From NCBI RefSeq assembly GCF_026191475.2, contig NZ_JAOSLC020000003.1, positions 899,001-963,000 of the forward strand: DNA of 64,000 bases, written 5' to 3'. The notes under the pieces were generated by a model. That model was given only the letters and a program-made list of their open reading frames with translations, had not been told where the DNA came from and searched no databases. Positions 16,719 through 28,805 of this stretch are shown in pieces (positions within the stretch are counted from its first letter, which is position 1; each line of letters opens with the position of its first letter). Made by a program: the position numbers and the translations under genes. Source of the stretch: Polaribacter ponticola. Lineage in GTDB: Bacteria; Bacteroidota; Bacteroidia; Flavobacteriales; Flavobacteriaceae.

Positions 16719-18155
16719 ATGCAACCACTTCATATAATTCTATTAATAGTAGCTTATTTTTCTGTATTAATCTTAATTTCTTACATCACAGGAAAATCTG
16801 CAAATAACAAAACCTTTTTTAAAGCTGATAATTCATCGCCATGGTATTTAGTTGCTTTTGGTATGGTTGGCGCTTCGCTTTCTGGTGTTACTTTTATTTC
16901 TGTTCCTGGCTGGGTAGAATCGCAAAGTATGAGTTACATGCAAATGGTTTTAGGCTACATTGTTGGTTATGCTGTTATTGGCATGGTTTTACTTCCACTC
17001 TATTACAAGTTAAATTTAACATCAATTTACAGTTATTTACAAGATCGTTTTGGAGATTACTCATACAAAACTGGTGCAAGTTTCTTTTTACTCTCTAGAA
17101 CTATTGGTGCTGCTTTTAGGTTATTTCTTGTTGCAAATGTTTTACAATTGCTATTATTTGATGAATACGGAATTCCGTTTTGGGTAACCGTTACCATTAC
17201 CATTCTACTTATTTGGCTGTATACATTTAAAGGCGGAATAAAAACAATCGTTTGGACAGATACTTTGCAAACACTTTTTATGTTAACTGCAGTTGGTGTT
17301 TGTATTTATACAATTTCTGACGAGTTACAAATTAGCAACCTATTTTCTTACGTTGCAGATAGCGAACTGTCTAAAACTTTCTTTTTTGATGATGTAAAAA
17401 CCGGTGATTATTTCTGGAAACGATTTTTAGCTGGCGCTTTTGTAGCTATTGTAATGACTGGCTTAGACCAAGATATGATGCAAAAAAACCTTACTTGTAG
17501 AAACTTAAAAGACGCACAGAAAAACATGTTTTGGTTTACAATAGTTTTAGTAATTGTAAATTTCTTCTTTTTAGCATTAGGAGTACTTTTAACAGACTAC
17601 GCTCAAAAAAACGGTATAGATGCTCACAAAGATCAATTGTTTCCTATAATAGCCACAAAAGGCACTTTAGACCTTGCAACAGCTATTTTCTTTTTACTTG
17701 GTTTAATTGCTGCCGCATATTCTAGTGCAGATTCTGCACTTACTTCTTTAACTACTTCATTTAGTATCGATATTTTAGAGATTGACAAAAAACAAAACGA
17801 AGTAGATCAAGAAAAAACTAGAAAGAAAATTCATATTTTATTTTCATTTATATTAATAGCTACTATTTTGGTTTTTAAATACTTTATTGCAGATGAGAGT
17901 GTGATTGCAAAAATATTTACTTTTGCGAACTATACATATGGTCCTCTTTTAGGTTTATACGCTTTTGGTTTATTTACTAAATTAAAAGTAAAAGACAGAG
18001 CAGTTCCGCTTATTTGTATAACCTCTCCAGTAATAACTTTCCTAATAAACTCAATTTGTATTGCATACTTTAATTTCGAATTTGGTTTTGCTTTACTTAT
18101 ATTAAATGGACTACTTACTTTCTTTGGTTTATTTCTTTTTAAGCGCAAAAAATAA
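16719..18155 (+). CDS. Sodium:solute symporter (SSS family)
   Basis: A 478-residue inner-membrane protein with about 13 hydrophobic segments, starting MQPLHIILLIVAYFSVLILI. It has the SSS hallmarks FKADNSSPWYLVAFGMVGAS and SGVTFISVPGW in the N-terminal half, TFKGGIKTIVWTDTLQTLFM in the middle, and LGLIAAAYSSADSALTSLTT, whose Ser/Thr cluster matches the Na2 site. The substrate cannot be told from sequence. It is divergent from recR, with about 100 bp between them containing imperfect AATTATC repeats (about 16623-16650). The giant protein A gene follows after about 125 bp. Confidence 0.9.
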   Translation: MQPLHIILLIVAYFSVLILISYITGKSANNKTFFKADNSSPWYLVAFGMVGASLSGVTFISVPGWVESQSMSYMQMVLGYIVGYAVIGMVLLPLYYKLNLTSIYSYLQDRFGDYSYKTGASFFLLSRTIGAAFRLFLVANVLQLLLFDEYGIPFWVTVTITILLIWLYTFKGGIKTIVWTDTLQTLFMLTAVGVCIYTISDELQISNLFSYVADSELSKTFFFDDVKTGDYFWKRFLAGAFVAIVMTGLDQDMMQKNLTCRNLKDAQKNMFWFTIVLVIVNFFFLALGVLLTDYAQKNGIDAHKDQLFPIIATKGTLDLATAIFFLLGLIAAAYSSADSALTSLTTSFSIDILEIDKKQNEVDQEKTRKKIHILFSFILIATILVFKYFIADESVIAKIFTFANYTYGPLLGLYAFGLFTKLKVKDRAVPLICITSPVITFLINSICIAYFNFEFGFALLILNGLLTFFGLFLFKRKK

Positions 18156-18235
18156 GAAACTCTAAACGGTCAAATTTGCACTTTATTGCATAACATTTTA
18201 AAAATCAACCTAAAACATTAAAATAAATTAGGAAA

Positions 18236-18280
18236 TTCATTTTTTTTATAATTTTATAGTATCATTTTAACCCCCATATT
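18236..18280 (+). promoter_or_regulatory. Repeated 5' leader, copy 1 (before giant gene A)
   Basis: The stretch TTTTTTTTATAATTTTATAG, followed by a T-rich segment and AACCCCCATATT directly before the ATG, is nearly identical to the sequence at 36806-36847. Its last part (CCCCATATTATGA) also occurs before gene C at 37122. It probably sets transcription or translation of these genes; the mechanism is unknown. Confidence 0.5.
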
Positions 18281-21200
18281 ATGAGTACTACAAAAAAATT
18301 GCATTGTAGTAGGTATAATCCTACTTTTTATCAAATCTGCTTACAGTTTAACTCCTTCAATTACAGACAACGATTTTAATCTTTTTAAAGATATTACTTC
18401 GATTGTAAGTGATAAAATTAAAACCAGCTCTGAAGAGAATAATTCTTTTTGGAAGAATCATGAATCAAACTGGAAAAAAACAGAAAACTTTAACTCTAGT
18501 AACTACTGGAATCAAAAAGAATCTACTTTTATAGTAGTAAACTCTACAGGAAACACTGTTACTATAAGTAATAAAAAAATCAGCTCTAAAAAAGACGATT
18601 CTTATCAAACTTCAAATGGTAAAAATTATCCTAAAAGCTATGAATCTGGAGAAATTAGATACAAGGGTTTCCGCTTTACAAATTTAAACATACCTTCTAA
18701 CGCAGTAATTACAGATGTAAAACTAAATTTAACAGGATACAAATATGGTAATACAACTGTTAATGTAAAAGCAGAAAAATTAAAAGCACCAACTCAATAT
18801 AGTAGCTCAAATAATTATCTATCTTCTACTACTAGAACATCTAACTCTGTTAATTGGAATATCCCAAGCTTATATAACGGAATACAACTAACATCTCCAA
18901 ACTTAAAAGATATTGTACAAGAGGTTGTCGATGCTAAAGGTGGAATAACAAATTTATCTTTAATCATTTCTTCTAGTACAAAATGGGAAGGTTGGAATTA
19001 CGATGATGGGAGTTCTACCTACTATCCAAAAATAAACATTACTTATTCTACTGCAAGTATAGAACTTGAAGACGATTATAAAGAAACAGAAGTAAACATA
19101 CCTGTTATTGTTGATGTTTTTAATAATGACAACAACTTACCTACTAACGGAACTGTAAAAATAAGCGTAGAACCAACTAACGGAACTGTTGTTATAGTTG
19201 ATACAAACCTTACTCCAAACAATCCTGGTGATGATGTTGTTACCTACGTGCCTAATTTAAACTATGTTGGTTCTGACTCCTTTAAATATAAAGTATGTAA
19301 CAGCAGTACAAACGAGTGCGAAACTGCATCAGTTAACATTGTTACCAACTCAACTATAGACAATTGTGATGCACTTGCTTCTGGAAACTTAGATACAGAT
19401 GGAGATGGTGTTTCTGATATTTGTGACTTAGACGATGATAATGATGGTATCTTAGACACAGACGAATGCCCTGTTGTTACTCCTTTCTTATTTAAACTAA
19501 ATGACAACAACAAAACATTTAAAAGTAGTGGTAGATCTGGAGATATTGGAGATACAATGCTTTATAAAAACGTGGGTACAAGTTTTGGTGTTATCATCGA
19601 TTTAAAAATTACTGTTACAGCAAATTCGGATCCACAAAACATGACCATAGATATTAGTGGTTTTAAATACGGATCAGATTTATACCCAATTTTATTAGGC
19701 GGTACAAATACTAAGGAAATCCCTTCAGCAACTGTTAAATTCGAATTTTTTAAATCAAATACAGATCAATTAGTAAATGTAGCTCCTTCATTTTTATTTA
19801 AAGATATAGATCATTTAAGTGATGGTACTGGTGAGTCTTTAGAAATAGACAACAACCTCGTTAGTAGCTATTCTTTATCTAAAAACCCATCAACGGATTT
19901 ATATATTGTAGACAATATTTCTACAAATTATACAGGTGCTTCTGGTAATTTCTTAAGAGTAAATTCTAAAAAAGAAGAAAGCAGCCTTAATAGCGAAAAT
20001 TTATGGCTTGGACTTCAACTATTAGAAGTTAACTCATTTAACATAAACATATTAAAAAGAACAGGAAATACAGGTTATGTTTTTGAATCTGACACTTTTT
20101 CTAACAGCACAACTACATATCAGTTAGACGCAGATTGCTCTATAGATACAGATAATGATGGTATCCCAGATTATTTAGACACAGATTCAGATAATGATGG
20201 TTGCCCAGATGCAACAGAAGCAGAAAAAAACATGCAAACAACTGCAACTCTTAGCGGTGGTAGTAAAGGTGGTAGTTCTGCTAACTTAGGAACTGTTTCT
20301 AACAAAAACGGAATTCCGATACCATTTGGAACAGCTAATGGATCTGAAATTGAAGGTCAAAAAATAACTTCTGCTACAAAAACATTCGAAAAAATAATTA
20401 TCAATACAACAGAATTTACCTTAACAAAAAACAAAGAAGAAAATGCAACTTTAACCATAGACGCATCAGCCGTAAAAACAAATACCTTTACAGATGGTGT
20501 TGCTAATTATGAAGACCCTAACGGAACTGACACTTCTAACCTCTTAACTTATAAATGGTACAAAAACTCAGATCCAAGTAAAACATTATCAACAGACGCC
20601 ACATATTTAGCTAAAAAAGTAAACCTTTCTAACAAAGGAGATTATACAGTAGTTATAACGGGAGCAAATTCTTCTTGTTCTGAAGAAGTTACATTTACTT
20701 TAAACGTAAACGACACACCTACAGCCTCTAACGACAATCTAACTGTTAATGAAGATTCTACAAATAACTCTTTAAATATTTTAACCAATGATTCTTTTGG
20801 TGGTGATGGAGCAAATTCTGGAACAATTTCTATAACTTCAATTACAACTTCTGAAAACGGAACAGTTTCAGTAGATAATAACGCAACACCTTCTAATCCT
20901 TTAGACGATAAAATTACATATACTCCACTTGCAGATTTTAGTGGTTCAGATTCTTTTACTTATACAATTACAGACGCAGATGGAGATACTTCTACAGCAA
21001 CAGTAACTGTTAATGTAACCTCTATAAACGACGTTCCTACTTCTGTTGCAGACACAGTAACCATAAATGAAGATTCAACCAACAACTCAATTAATGTTCT
21101 AGACAATGATTCTTTTGGTGGAGACGGAGCTAACTCTGGCGCTATTTCTATCGCTTCTACTACTTCTAACCAAGGAGGAACTGTATCTGTAGACAATAAC

Positions 21201-24200
21201 GCTACACCTACAAATCCGTTAGACGATAAAATTATTTATACTCCTTTAACCAACTTTAATGGCGCAGATACTTTTTCTTATAACATTACAGATGCTGATG
21301 GAGATATTTCTTCTGCTGAAGTTACAATTACAGTAACTTCTATTAACGATTTACCAACAGCAACTGCAGACACAATTACTGTTAATGAAGACAGTGCTAC
21401 AAATTACATTAATGTTTTAAATAATGATGACTTTGGTGGTGACGGAGCTAATTCTGGTGCTATTTCATTAGTTGCTGCAACATCTAATAATGGTGGTACT
21501 TTAACTATAAATAACAATAACACGCCTAACAACCCTAATGATGATGGAGTTTTATACACACCTGTAGCAAATTTTAATGGAACAGATACTTTTAGTTATT
21601 CTATTACTGATGCTAACGGAGATGTTTCTACAGCACAAGTTACAGTTACAGTTACTTCTGTAAACGACAAACCTAATGCAACTGAAGATGTTGTTTCTGT
21701 TGATGAAGATTCTACAAATAACTCTTTTAATGTATTAGCTAATGATTCTTTTGGTGGCGATGGAGCTAATAATAGTGCTATAACTATTAATTCTGCAACC
21801 TCTAATCAAGGAGGAACTGTAGCTGTAGACAACAACGAAACACCAAACGATCCTACTGATGACAAAATTACTTATTCTCCTTTAGCAAACTTTAACGGAA
21901 CAGATGTTATTAAATACACAATAACAGATGCAAACGGAGATACATCAACAGTAAAAATTAAAATTACTGTTAATTCAATTAATGATACACCTTCTGCAAT
22001 AGCAGACACCATTACTGTTAATGAAGATTCTACAAATAACACTATTAGCGTTTTAAGTAACGATTCTTTTGGTGGCGATGGCGCAAACACTGGAACAATA
22101 ACTTTATCTGATGAAGTTTCTACAAACGGAGGAACAATTTCAGTAAATAATAACGGAACTTCGAGTGATCCTACGGATGATTCAATAACTTATACGCCAG
22201 CTAAAGATTTTAATGGAGCCGACACATTTAATTATACCATTACAGATAAAAATGGAGATATTTCTACAGCACAAGTAACAGTTACGGTAACTTCTGTAAA
22301 CGACACTCCTGCATCTGTTGCAGATACTAAATCTGTTGATGAAGATTCCACAAACAACTCTTTTGATGTATTAGCTAATGATTCTTTTGGTGGCGACGGA
22401 GCTAATTCTGGAGCTATTACTATTGCTTCTTCAACATCTGCAGAAAACGGAACAGTTACTGTTGATAACAACTCAACTCCTTCAAATCCGTTAGACGACA
22501 AAATTACATATACTCCATTTGCTAATTTTAACGGTTCTGATTCTTTTACATACACAATTACAGATGCAGATGGCGATACTTCTACCGCAACTGTTACAGT
22601 TAATGTAAGTTCTACAAACGACACACCTAGCTCAGCAGCAGATACAGCAACTGTAAATGAAGACTCAACTAATAACTCAATTGATGTTTTAAATAATGAT
22701 AATTTTGGTGGTGACGGAGCTAATTCTGGTGCTATTTCAATTACTTCTACAACAACAAGTAAAGGTGGAACTATTGAGGTAGATAAAAATGCTACTCCAA
22801 CAAATCCATTAGATGATAAAATTATTTATACCCCTTTAGCAAATTTTAACGGTACAGATACTTTTAGCTATTCTATTACAGATGCTAACGGAGATATTTC
22901 TACCTCTGAAGTAACAGTAACAGTAACTTCTATTAACGATTTACCTACTGCAACCGCAGACACAATTACGGTTAATGAAGATACTACTTCAAATTACATT
23001 AATGTTTTAATTAATGATGATTTTAGTGGTGATGGAACTAACACCGGAGCAATATCATTGGTTACCACTACTTCTAATAATGCCGGTACTTTAACTATAA
23101 ATAACAACAATACTCCTAACAACCCAAGTGATGATGGTGTTTTATATACACCAGCAGCTAACTTTAATGGAACTGATACTTTTAGTTACTCTATTACAGA
23201 TGCAAACGGAGATATTTCTACAGCACAGGTTACAGTTACAGTTACACCTGTAAACGATTTACCAAGCGCAACAAAAGATACCTATACTGTTAATGAAGAT
23301 TCTTCAAACAATAATTTCAGCATTTTAGATAATGATGATTTTGGTGGAGACGGACCTAATAACGGGTCAATTTCTGTTACTTCTACAACTTCTACTCAAG
23401 GCGGTACGGTTTTAATAAATGACAACGATACTTCTCAAGATCCAACGGATGATACCATAATTTATACTCCTATAGCTAATTTTAACGGAACTGATGTTAT
23501 TGAATACTCAATAACAGATGCAAATGGAGATATTTCTACAGCAGAAATAACAATTACAGTAAACTCTGTAAACGATATGCCAAATGCAGTTTTAGATACA
23601 ATTACTGTTAACGAAGACACTACAAATAACACAGTTTATGTTTTAAGTAACGATTCTTTTGGTGGCGACGGAGCCAACACCGGTACAATTACTTTATCTA
23701 ATGAAACTTCTACTAAAAAAGGAATCATCACCATAAATAATAACGGAACTCCGAACGACCCAACAGATGACTCTATAACTTATATTCCTGCAAAAGATTT
23801 TAATGGTACAGATACTTTTAGCTATACAATTACAGATAAAAACGGAGATACATCTTCTGCAGAAGTTACAGTTACCGTAAACTCAGTAGACGATTTACCA
23901 CTAGCATCAAATGACACTACTTCAGTTAACGAAGACTCAGCAAACAATACAATAAATGTAATTAATAATGATTCTTTTGGTGGTGATGGACCAAACACTG
24001 GAACAATAGCTATTATCTCTACAACTTCTGCAGAAAACGGAACAGTTGCTGTTGATGATAATGCGACTCCAACAAACCCATTAGATGATAAAATTACTTA
24101 TACTCCATTTGAAAACTTTTTTGGAGTAGATACATTTACATACACAATTACAGATGCAGATGGAGATTCTTCTAATGCAACAGTTACTGTTAATGTAAAC

Positions 24201-27200
24201 TCTGTAAATGACACGCCAACTTCTGTTGCTGATACCGCAACGGTAGACGAAGACACAACAAACAATACTATTAACGTAACTAGCAATGATAATTTTGGAG
24301 GTGATGGACCTAATTCTGGTACTATCTCAATTATTTTCGATACTACAAGTAAAGGCGGAACAATAGCAGTAGACAACAACGAGACACCTACTAATCCACA
24401 AGATGACAAGATTATTTATATACCTTTAGCTAATTTTAATGGTACAGATACTTTTAGTTATACTATTACAGATGCAAATGGAGATATTTCTTCTTCTCAA
24501 GTAACAGTAACCGTAACTTCTATTAACGATGTACCAACAGCTACTGCTGATACAGTTACAGTTGACGAAGACAGTACTACAAATTATATTAATGTTTTAG
24601 AAAATGATAATTTTGGTGGTGATGGAGCTAATTCTGGTACAATCTCATTAGTTACTACAGTTTCTAACAACAACGGTTCCTTAACTATAAACAATAACAA
24701 TACTCCAAACAATCCTAGTGATGACGGTATTTTATATACACCAGCAACTAATTTTAATGGTTCTGATACTTTCAGTTACTCTATAACAGATGCTAATGGA
24801 GATGTTTCTACTGCAGAAGTTACTGTTACAGTTACATCTATAAACGATTTACCAAAAACCACTTATGATACTGTTACTATAAACGAAGATTCTACAAGTA
24901 ATTCTTTTGATGTTTTAGTTAATGATTCTTTTGGTGGTGATGGACCAAATAATGGAAGTATAGTAATTGCCTCTAGCACAACAAATCAAGGAGGATCTGT
25001 TACAATTGATAATAATGGAACTGAAAATAACCCAACAGACGACAAAATAATTTACACACCAATAGCCGGAAGCACAGGTTCTGATTCTTTTGAATACACA
25101 ATTACTGATGCAAACGGAGATACTTCATCAGCAACTGTAAATATTACAATAAATGCTTCTGGAGTAAAATACAATCCAACTGCAGCTGCAGATTGTTTTA
25201 ATATTTTTGTACAAAATAACCTAACAGTTGCAAACGGAGATACTGCTGGAAGTATAGCAGCTGGTGGAAACTTAACTTATAACGAAAACTACTCAATCAC
25301 TTCAGAAGATTGTGGTTGTTTTTCTGTGAACGATGTTAATATTGGTATGTTAATTGGTGGTAAAGTATCTTACCCAGAAACTGGAATCTTTACAATTACT
25401 AATGAAAATCAGTATATAAAAATTGGAGAAGAAAATAACACAACTGCTTGGTATCAAAACCCAGACAATACGTATTCTCCAATAAGAATTACACCACAAG
25501 ATAACTACGAAGCTAACGCATACATTCAATTAGCAAGTAATTCTACATCTTTAGATGTTTCTAACAGTAAAAATCCTGTTTTTGAAAACAATATTATAGA
25601 TTTTGATATGGCATTTCAACAATTACAAACGAATGCAATTAGCATGTCTAAAGAAACAAACAATGCTTCTGTTTTAAACACAGATTACGAAGCTATTTCT
25701 AACAATAACCTTCCTTCCGAAATTGTTATTGGTTTAAATAACGGAATTAACTACCTAAACATTACTGCAGAAGACTTAAATAACGTTACAAGTGTAGAAT
25801 TTTATGATCAACCAAATTCTTCTAGAGTATTAATTATTAATGTAAATACTACAGAATCTTTTGATTGGAATGTTTGGGAGCAAAAAAACCTTGATGAAGA
25901 AAGTAATGCATACATCCTTTACAACTTCTATAATTCATCAACCTTAAATATTTTAAATAGCAATACTATTCAAGGTACAATTCTTGCACCATTTGCAGAT
26001 ATTAACAAAACAGTAAACAAAGCTAATATAGCAGGTCAAATAATTGGTAAATCATTAAATATTGACGGTGGAGAAGTTAATTGTGATGTTTTTGACGCAC
26101 AAGTTTATAGTCCAAAAGACGCTAACACATCTCCAATTGCAGAATTTACATCAGATAAAGAAAATGATTGTTTAGTAGATAATAAATTTACATTTACTAA
26201 TAATTCTAACACAGGCACAAATTCACAACCAACAGAACCAATATCTTATTCTTGGGATTTTGGAGATGGCTCTAGCAGCATATTTATGAATCCTTCAAAA
26301 ACATATTCAAAGGCTGGTGTTTACGATGTAAAGTTAACTGCAACCAACAAGTACGGATCTACAGATAAGACAATTCAAATTGAAATAACTACTACAGCAG
26401 ATATCGATGTTACAGAAAGTAATAGCACCGTAGATGAAGATGCAGGATCAGTTACAAAAGAATTCACTTTAAACAACGACACAGATTACACTAGTTATTC
26501 TTGGTCATTATCTAATGTTGGCGAAAACTTACATCTAAATGAAAAAGTAGTTTCATTTGAATTTACTGAAGAAGGTGAATATGATTTAACAGTAACAGTA
26601 ATTAATAACAACTGTAGCAACACAAAAATAATTCCAATTACAATTACATCAGATGAAGTTAGCACAGGAAACGATGGTGGCTTAGAAAGTGAAAGTTTAG
26701 GAGACGCTATTTCAATTAGATATTTTAAAAGAAAAGTTAAAAGTGTACCTACTATTTTTAAGAAAACTAGAGACATTATATATAACAAGAAAAATCTTCA
26801 GAAAAATTAGTTAGAAAATCTAGCGATTTAGAAATGTTAGACATGTTCCCAGATCAATTAATTGTTGGTGATATTGCCCATGTAACTTCACCTACAGATA
26901 TATTAGATTTTACAGTTGCAGATGAAGTTTTAAGTGTAGATTTTTCTATTGATGATAAAACAATAGGAGTTGTTTTAGGTGTAAAAACATTAGATCAAAT
27001 TTACAACCACACCAAAGCAACTTGTGATCGTTTAAGAGGTGCAGAAATTTTAAATGTAAAAACTGTAGAAATTGATGGATACAACTTCTTAAAACAAGCC
27101 ATTAAACAAAGAAGTGGTGTAATTGAACACGCAATTTCTTTTGCAGTTGGTAAAAACACAAGTGATGAGTTTTACTCTCTACAAACCAATTGGTATGTTT

Positions 27201-28366
27201 TCGATTATTCTGCTTCTAATGCCGTTTATAATTTTCAAGTTTGGGCTTCAGAACCAGAGAATACAGAAAAAATGGTAAAAGATATTCTTGCAAATCTAAA
27301 CAACTACAAACCTTTAGATCAAACAGAAAAACAAAAATTACCAAAAACTTTTGCTACAAAAGTTTCTAGAGTTTCAGACAATTTAGTTGTTAATTTAAAA
27401 AGTGTTGAAAAAGCTCAGAATTTAGAAATTTCAATTGATGAAAAATTAAATGAAACTACTACAGAACTTAATTCTAGATACACACCAGTAAATACAGAAC
27501 TAGAGCAAACACTTACATTAGATATTAATGATGGTTATGAGTATGATGGTGATGTTAAGTTTGATGGTGAAATTCAAGATGCATTTTACCATGCTGATGG
27601 AAATTGGGGATTAGATTATGATAAAAAGTATACCACAGTTAGTGAATATGAGGTAACTAATAATTTTGAGAGAGATTATAATGAAGGCGAATTACCAATT
27701 AACAGAAATATTCAAGTAAAAGCATATAGTGAATATGATTATTTATCGGTATACAAATCTTTACTTCCAGGTACAATTCCTGCAGACTACACTAATTATA
27801 AATATTTATCTTTTAAAGCAAAAGGAAATGGTATTACGCAATTAGTTTTAGTTAAATCATCTGTAGAAAACTGGGGAGAACAATATAGAACAACGGTTAC
27901 ATTAACAGAAGAAGAACAAACATTCTTTATTCCTTTTGATTCTTTTACATCAACTACTAATACAAATAACATTAATGCAGATGATTTAACTACTATTTCA
28001 TTTACGTATATAGCAGTTGATGCTGGAACTAATGATTTAGATATGAAGATTAGCGATGTTAAATTCACTAAAGAAAATACAGCTCTTAATGTAGATGAAT
28101 TTATTAAACCAATGAAAAATGAATTCTTAGCTTACCCTAACCCAACAGAAGGGAAAGTAAAATGCATTATTCAAAGTGACATATCTACTAGCGCTACAGC
28201 CACACTTTACGATATAACTGGTAAAACCATTTACAACGGGCCTATTAGTTTAACGGAAGGTAAAAATGAAATAGCCTTCAATTTTAAAGCAAAGGCAGGA
28301 ATAATGTTTTTGAAAATAATGAGTTCTAAAGTTAATTATGGTACAACAAAAATTGTATTCAAGTAA
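18281..28366 (+). CDS. Giant T9SS-exported repeat protein A (two apparent frameshifts)
   Basis: The reconstructed protein has about 3360 residues. From the ATG at 18281, a signal peptide (IVVGIILLFIKSAYS) is reached only if the A7 run at 18292-18298 is one base shorter or two longer. The frame is then open from 18303 to 26810. Order: DNRLRE-like beta domain (about 18660-19050); a cadherin-like domain; a thrombospondin-3 block (19390-19470); a variable insert; a second such block (20140-20220); an Ig-like domain; fourteen 106-residue cadherin-like repeats (20710-25160); a choice-of-anchor-A-type domain (25160-26090); a PKD domain with YSWDFGDGSS (26240-26390); and a shared C-terminal module ending in a T9SS type A sorting domain. 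A second shift at 26790-26794 (A5, A6 expected) separates the module starting MLDMFPDQLI. Adding one base there gives exactly the 15-residue spacing seen in paralogues B and C. A surface adhesin role is inferred. Confidence 0.8.
20710..25161 (+). repeat. Fourteen exact 318-bp coding repeats in gene A
   Basis: Each unit encodes 106 residues with the pattern VNEDSTNN, NDSFGGDGANSG, a Thr/Ser-rich strand ending GG, DNNATP, DDKI.YTP, NFNG.DTF and YTITDANGD. The spacing between FGGDG sites is 318 bp throughout (for example 20791, 21109, 21427, 21745, 22063, 22381). Units 1-5, 6-10 and 11-14 repeat in the same order, giving a higher-order period of 1590 bp. The Asp-rich loops suggest calcium binding. 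Confidence 0.9.
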
Positions 28367-28385
28367 TAAATTATTATTCATCAAT

Positions 28386-28420
28386 AAAAAGAAGCAAAAA
28401 AGATATTTTTGCTTCTTTTT
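28386..28420 (+). terminator. Intrinsic terminator after gene A
   Basis: A perfect 15-bp stem (AAAAAGAAGCAAAAA / TTTTTGCTTCTTTTT) with a 5-nt loop and trailing Ts lies 20 bp after the stop codon. Confidence 0.85.
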
Positions 28421-28805
28421 TTATGCTTGTAAATTAAATATGTGACTTATTAAAATAATATGTGTCTTATATATAGTAGTAAAAATTATCTTTGAATTCT
28501 TTTTATAAAAAACATAAAAACGTTTAAATAATAATTATTACATTTGCTGCCCCCTTTAAAATTACAAAATACAGGCAATTTCTTGCCTTTAGAAATCCCC
28601 TCAATTATATAAAAAAAGTATTCATAGGTTCATTTAATAAATGATCCTAAAACAAAATGAATGAAGTAATTAAGAGAAAAAGTGAATTTATATATCTTAA
28701 CTTTTAATGCATTCGTCGAGTTTAAAAAGTTGTTAGTCGAAGTTTAAATAATAAAACGAAGGAAAAAAATTAATTTTACCGAATATATCAAAACAATCTC
28801 CAAGA
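28421..28805 (+). other. Noncoding region before gene B
   Basis: This stretch of about 385 bp has no credible gene. It holds a TATCTTTG promoter-like box at 28487-28494, a small hairpin (AGGCAA / TTGCCT near 28570-28586), and a pair of direct repeats at 28715-28748. If transcription starts at the box, gene B has a leader of about 310 nt. Confidence 0.5.
28715..28748 (+). promoter_or_regulatory. Direct repeat GTCGAgTTTAAA, 21-bp spacing, before gene B
   Basis: GTCGAGTTTAAA at 28715 and GTCGAAGTTTAAA at 28736 start 21 bp apart, two helical turns. They lie about 60-90 bp before the gene B start. This is the geometry of sites bound by paired LytTR-type or similar regulators; the assignment is inference. 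Confidence 0.3.

Noticed and set aside
19262-24409. Minus-strand open frames opposite the gene A repeats
   Set aside because: They are repeat shadows: biased low-complexity translations in the antisense frame of the cadherin-like array, without start-site support.
28560-28600. Possible riboswitch or attenuator before gene B
   Set aside because: Only a 6-bp hairpin is visible and no known riboswitch core was recognised.
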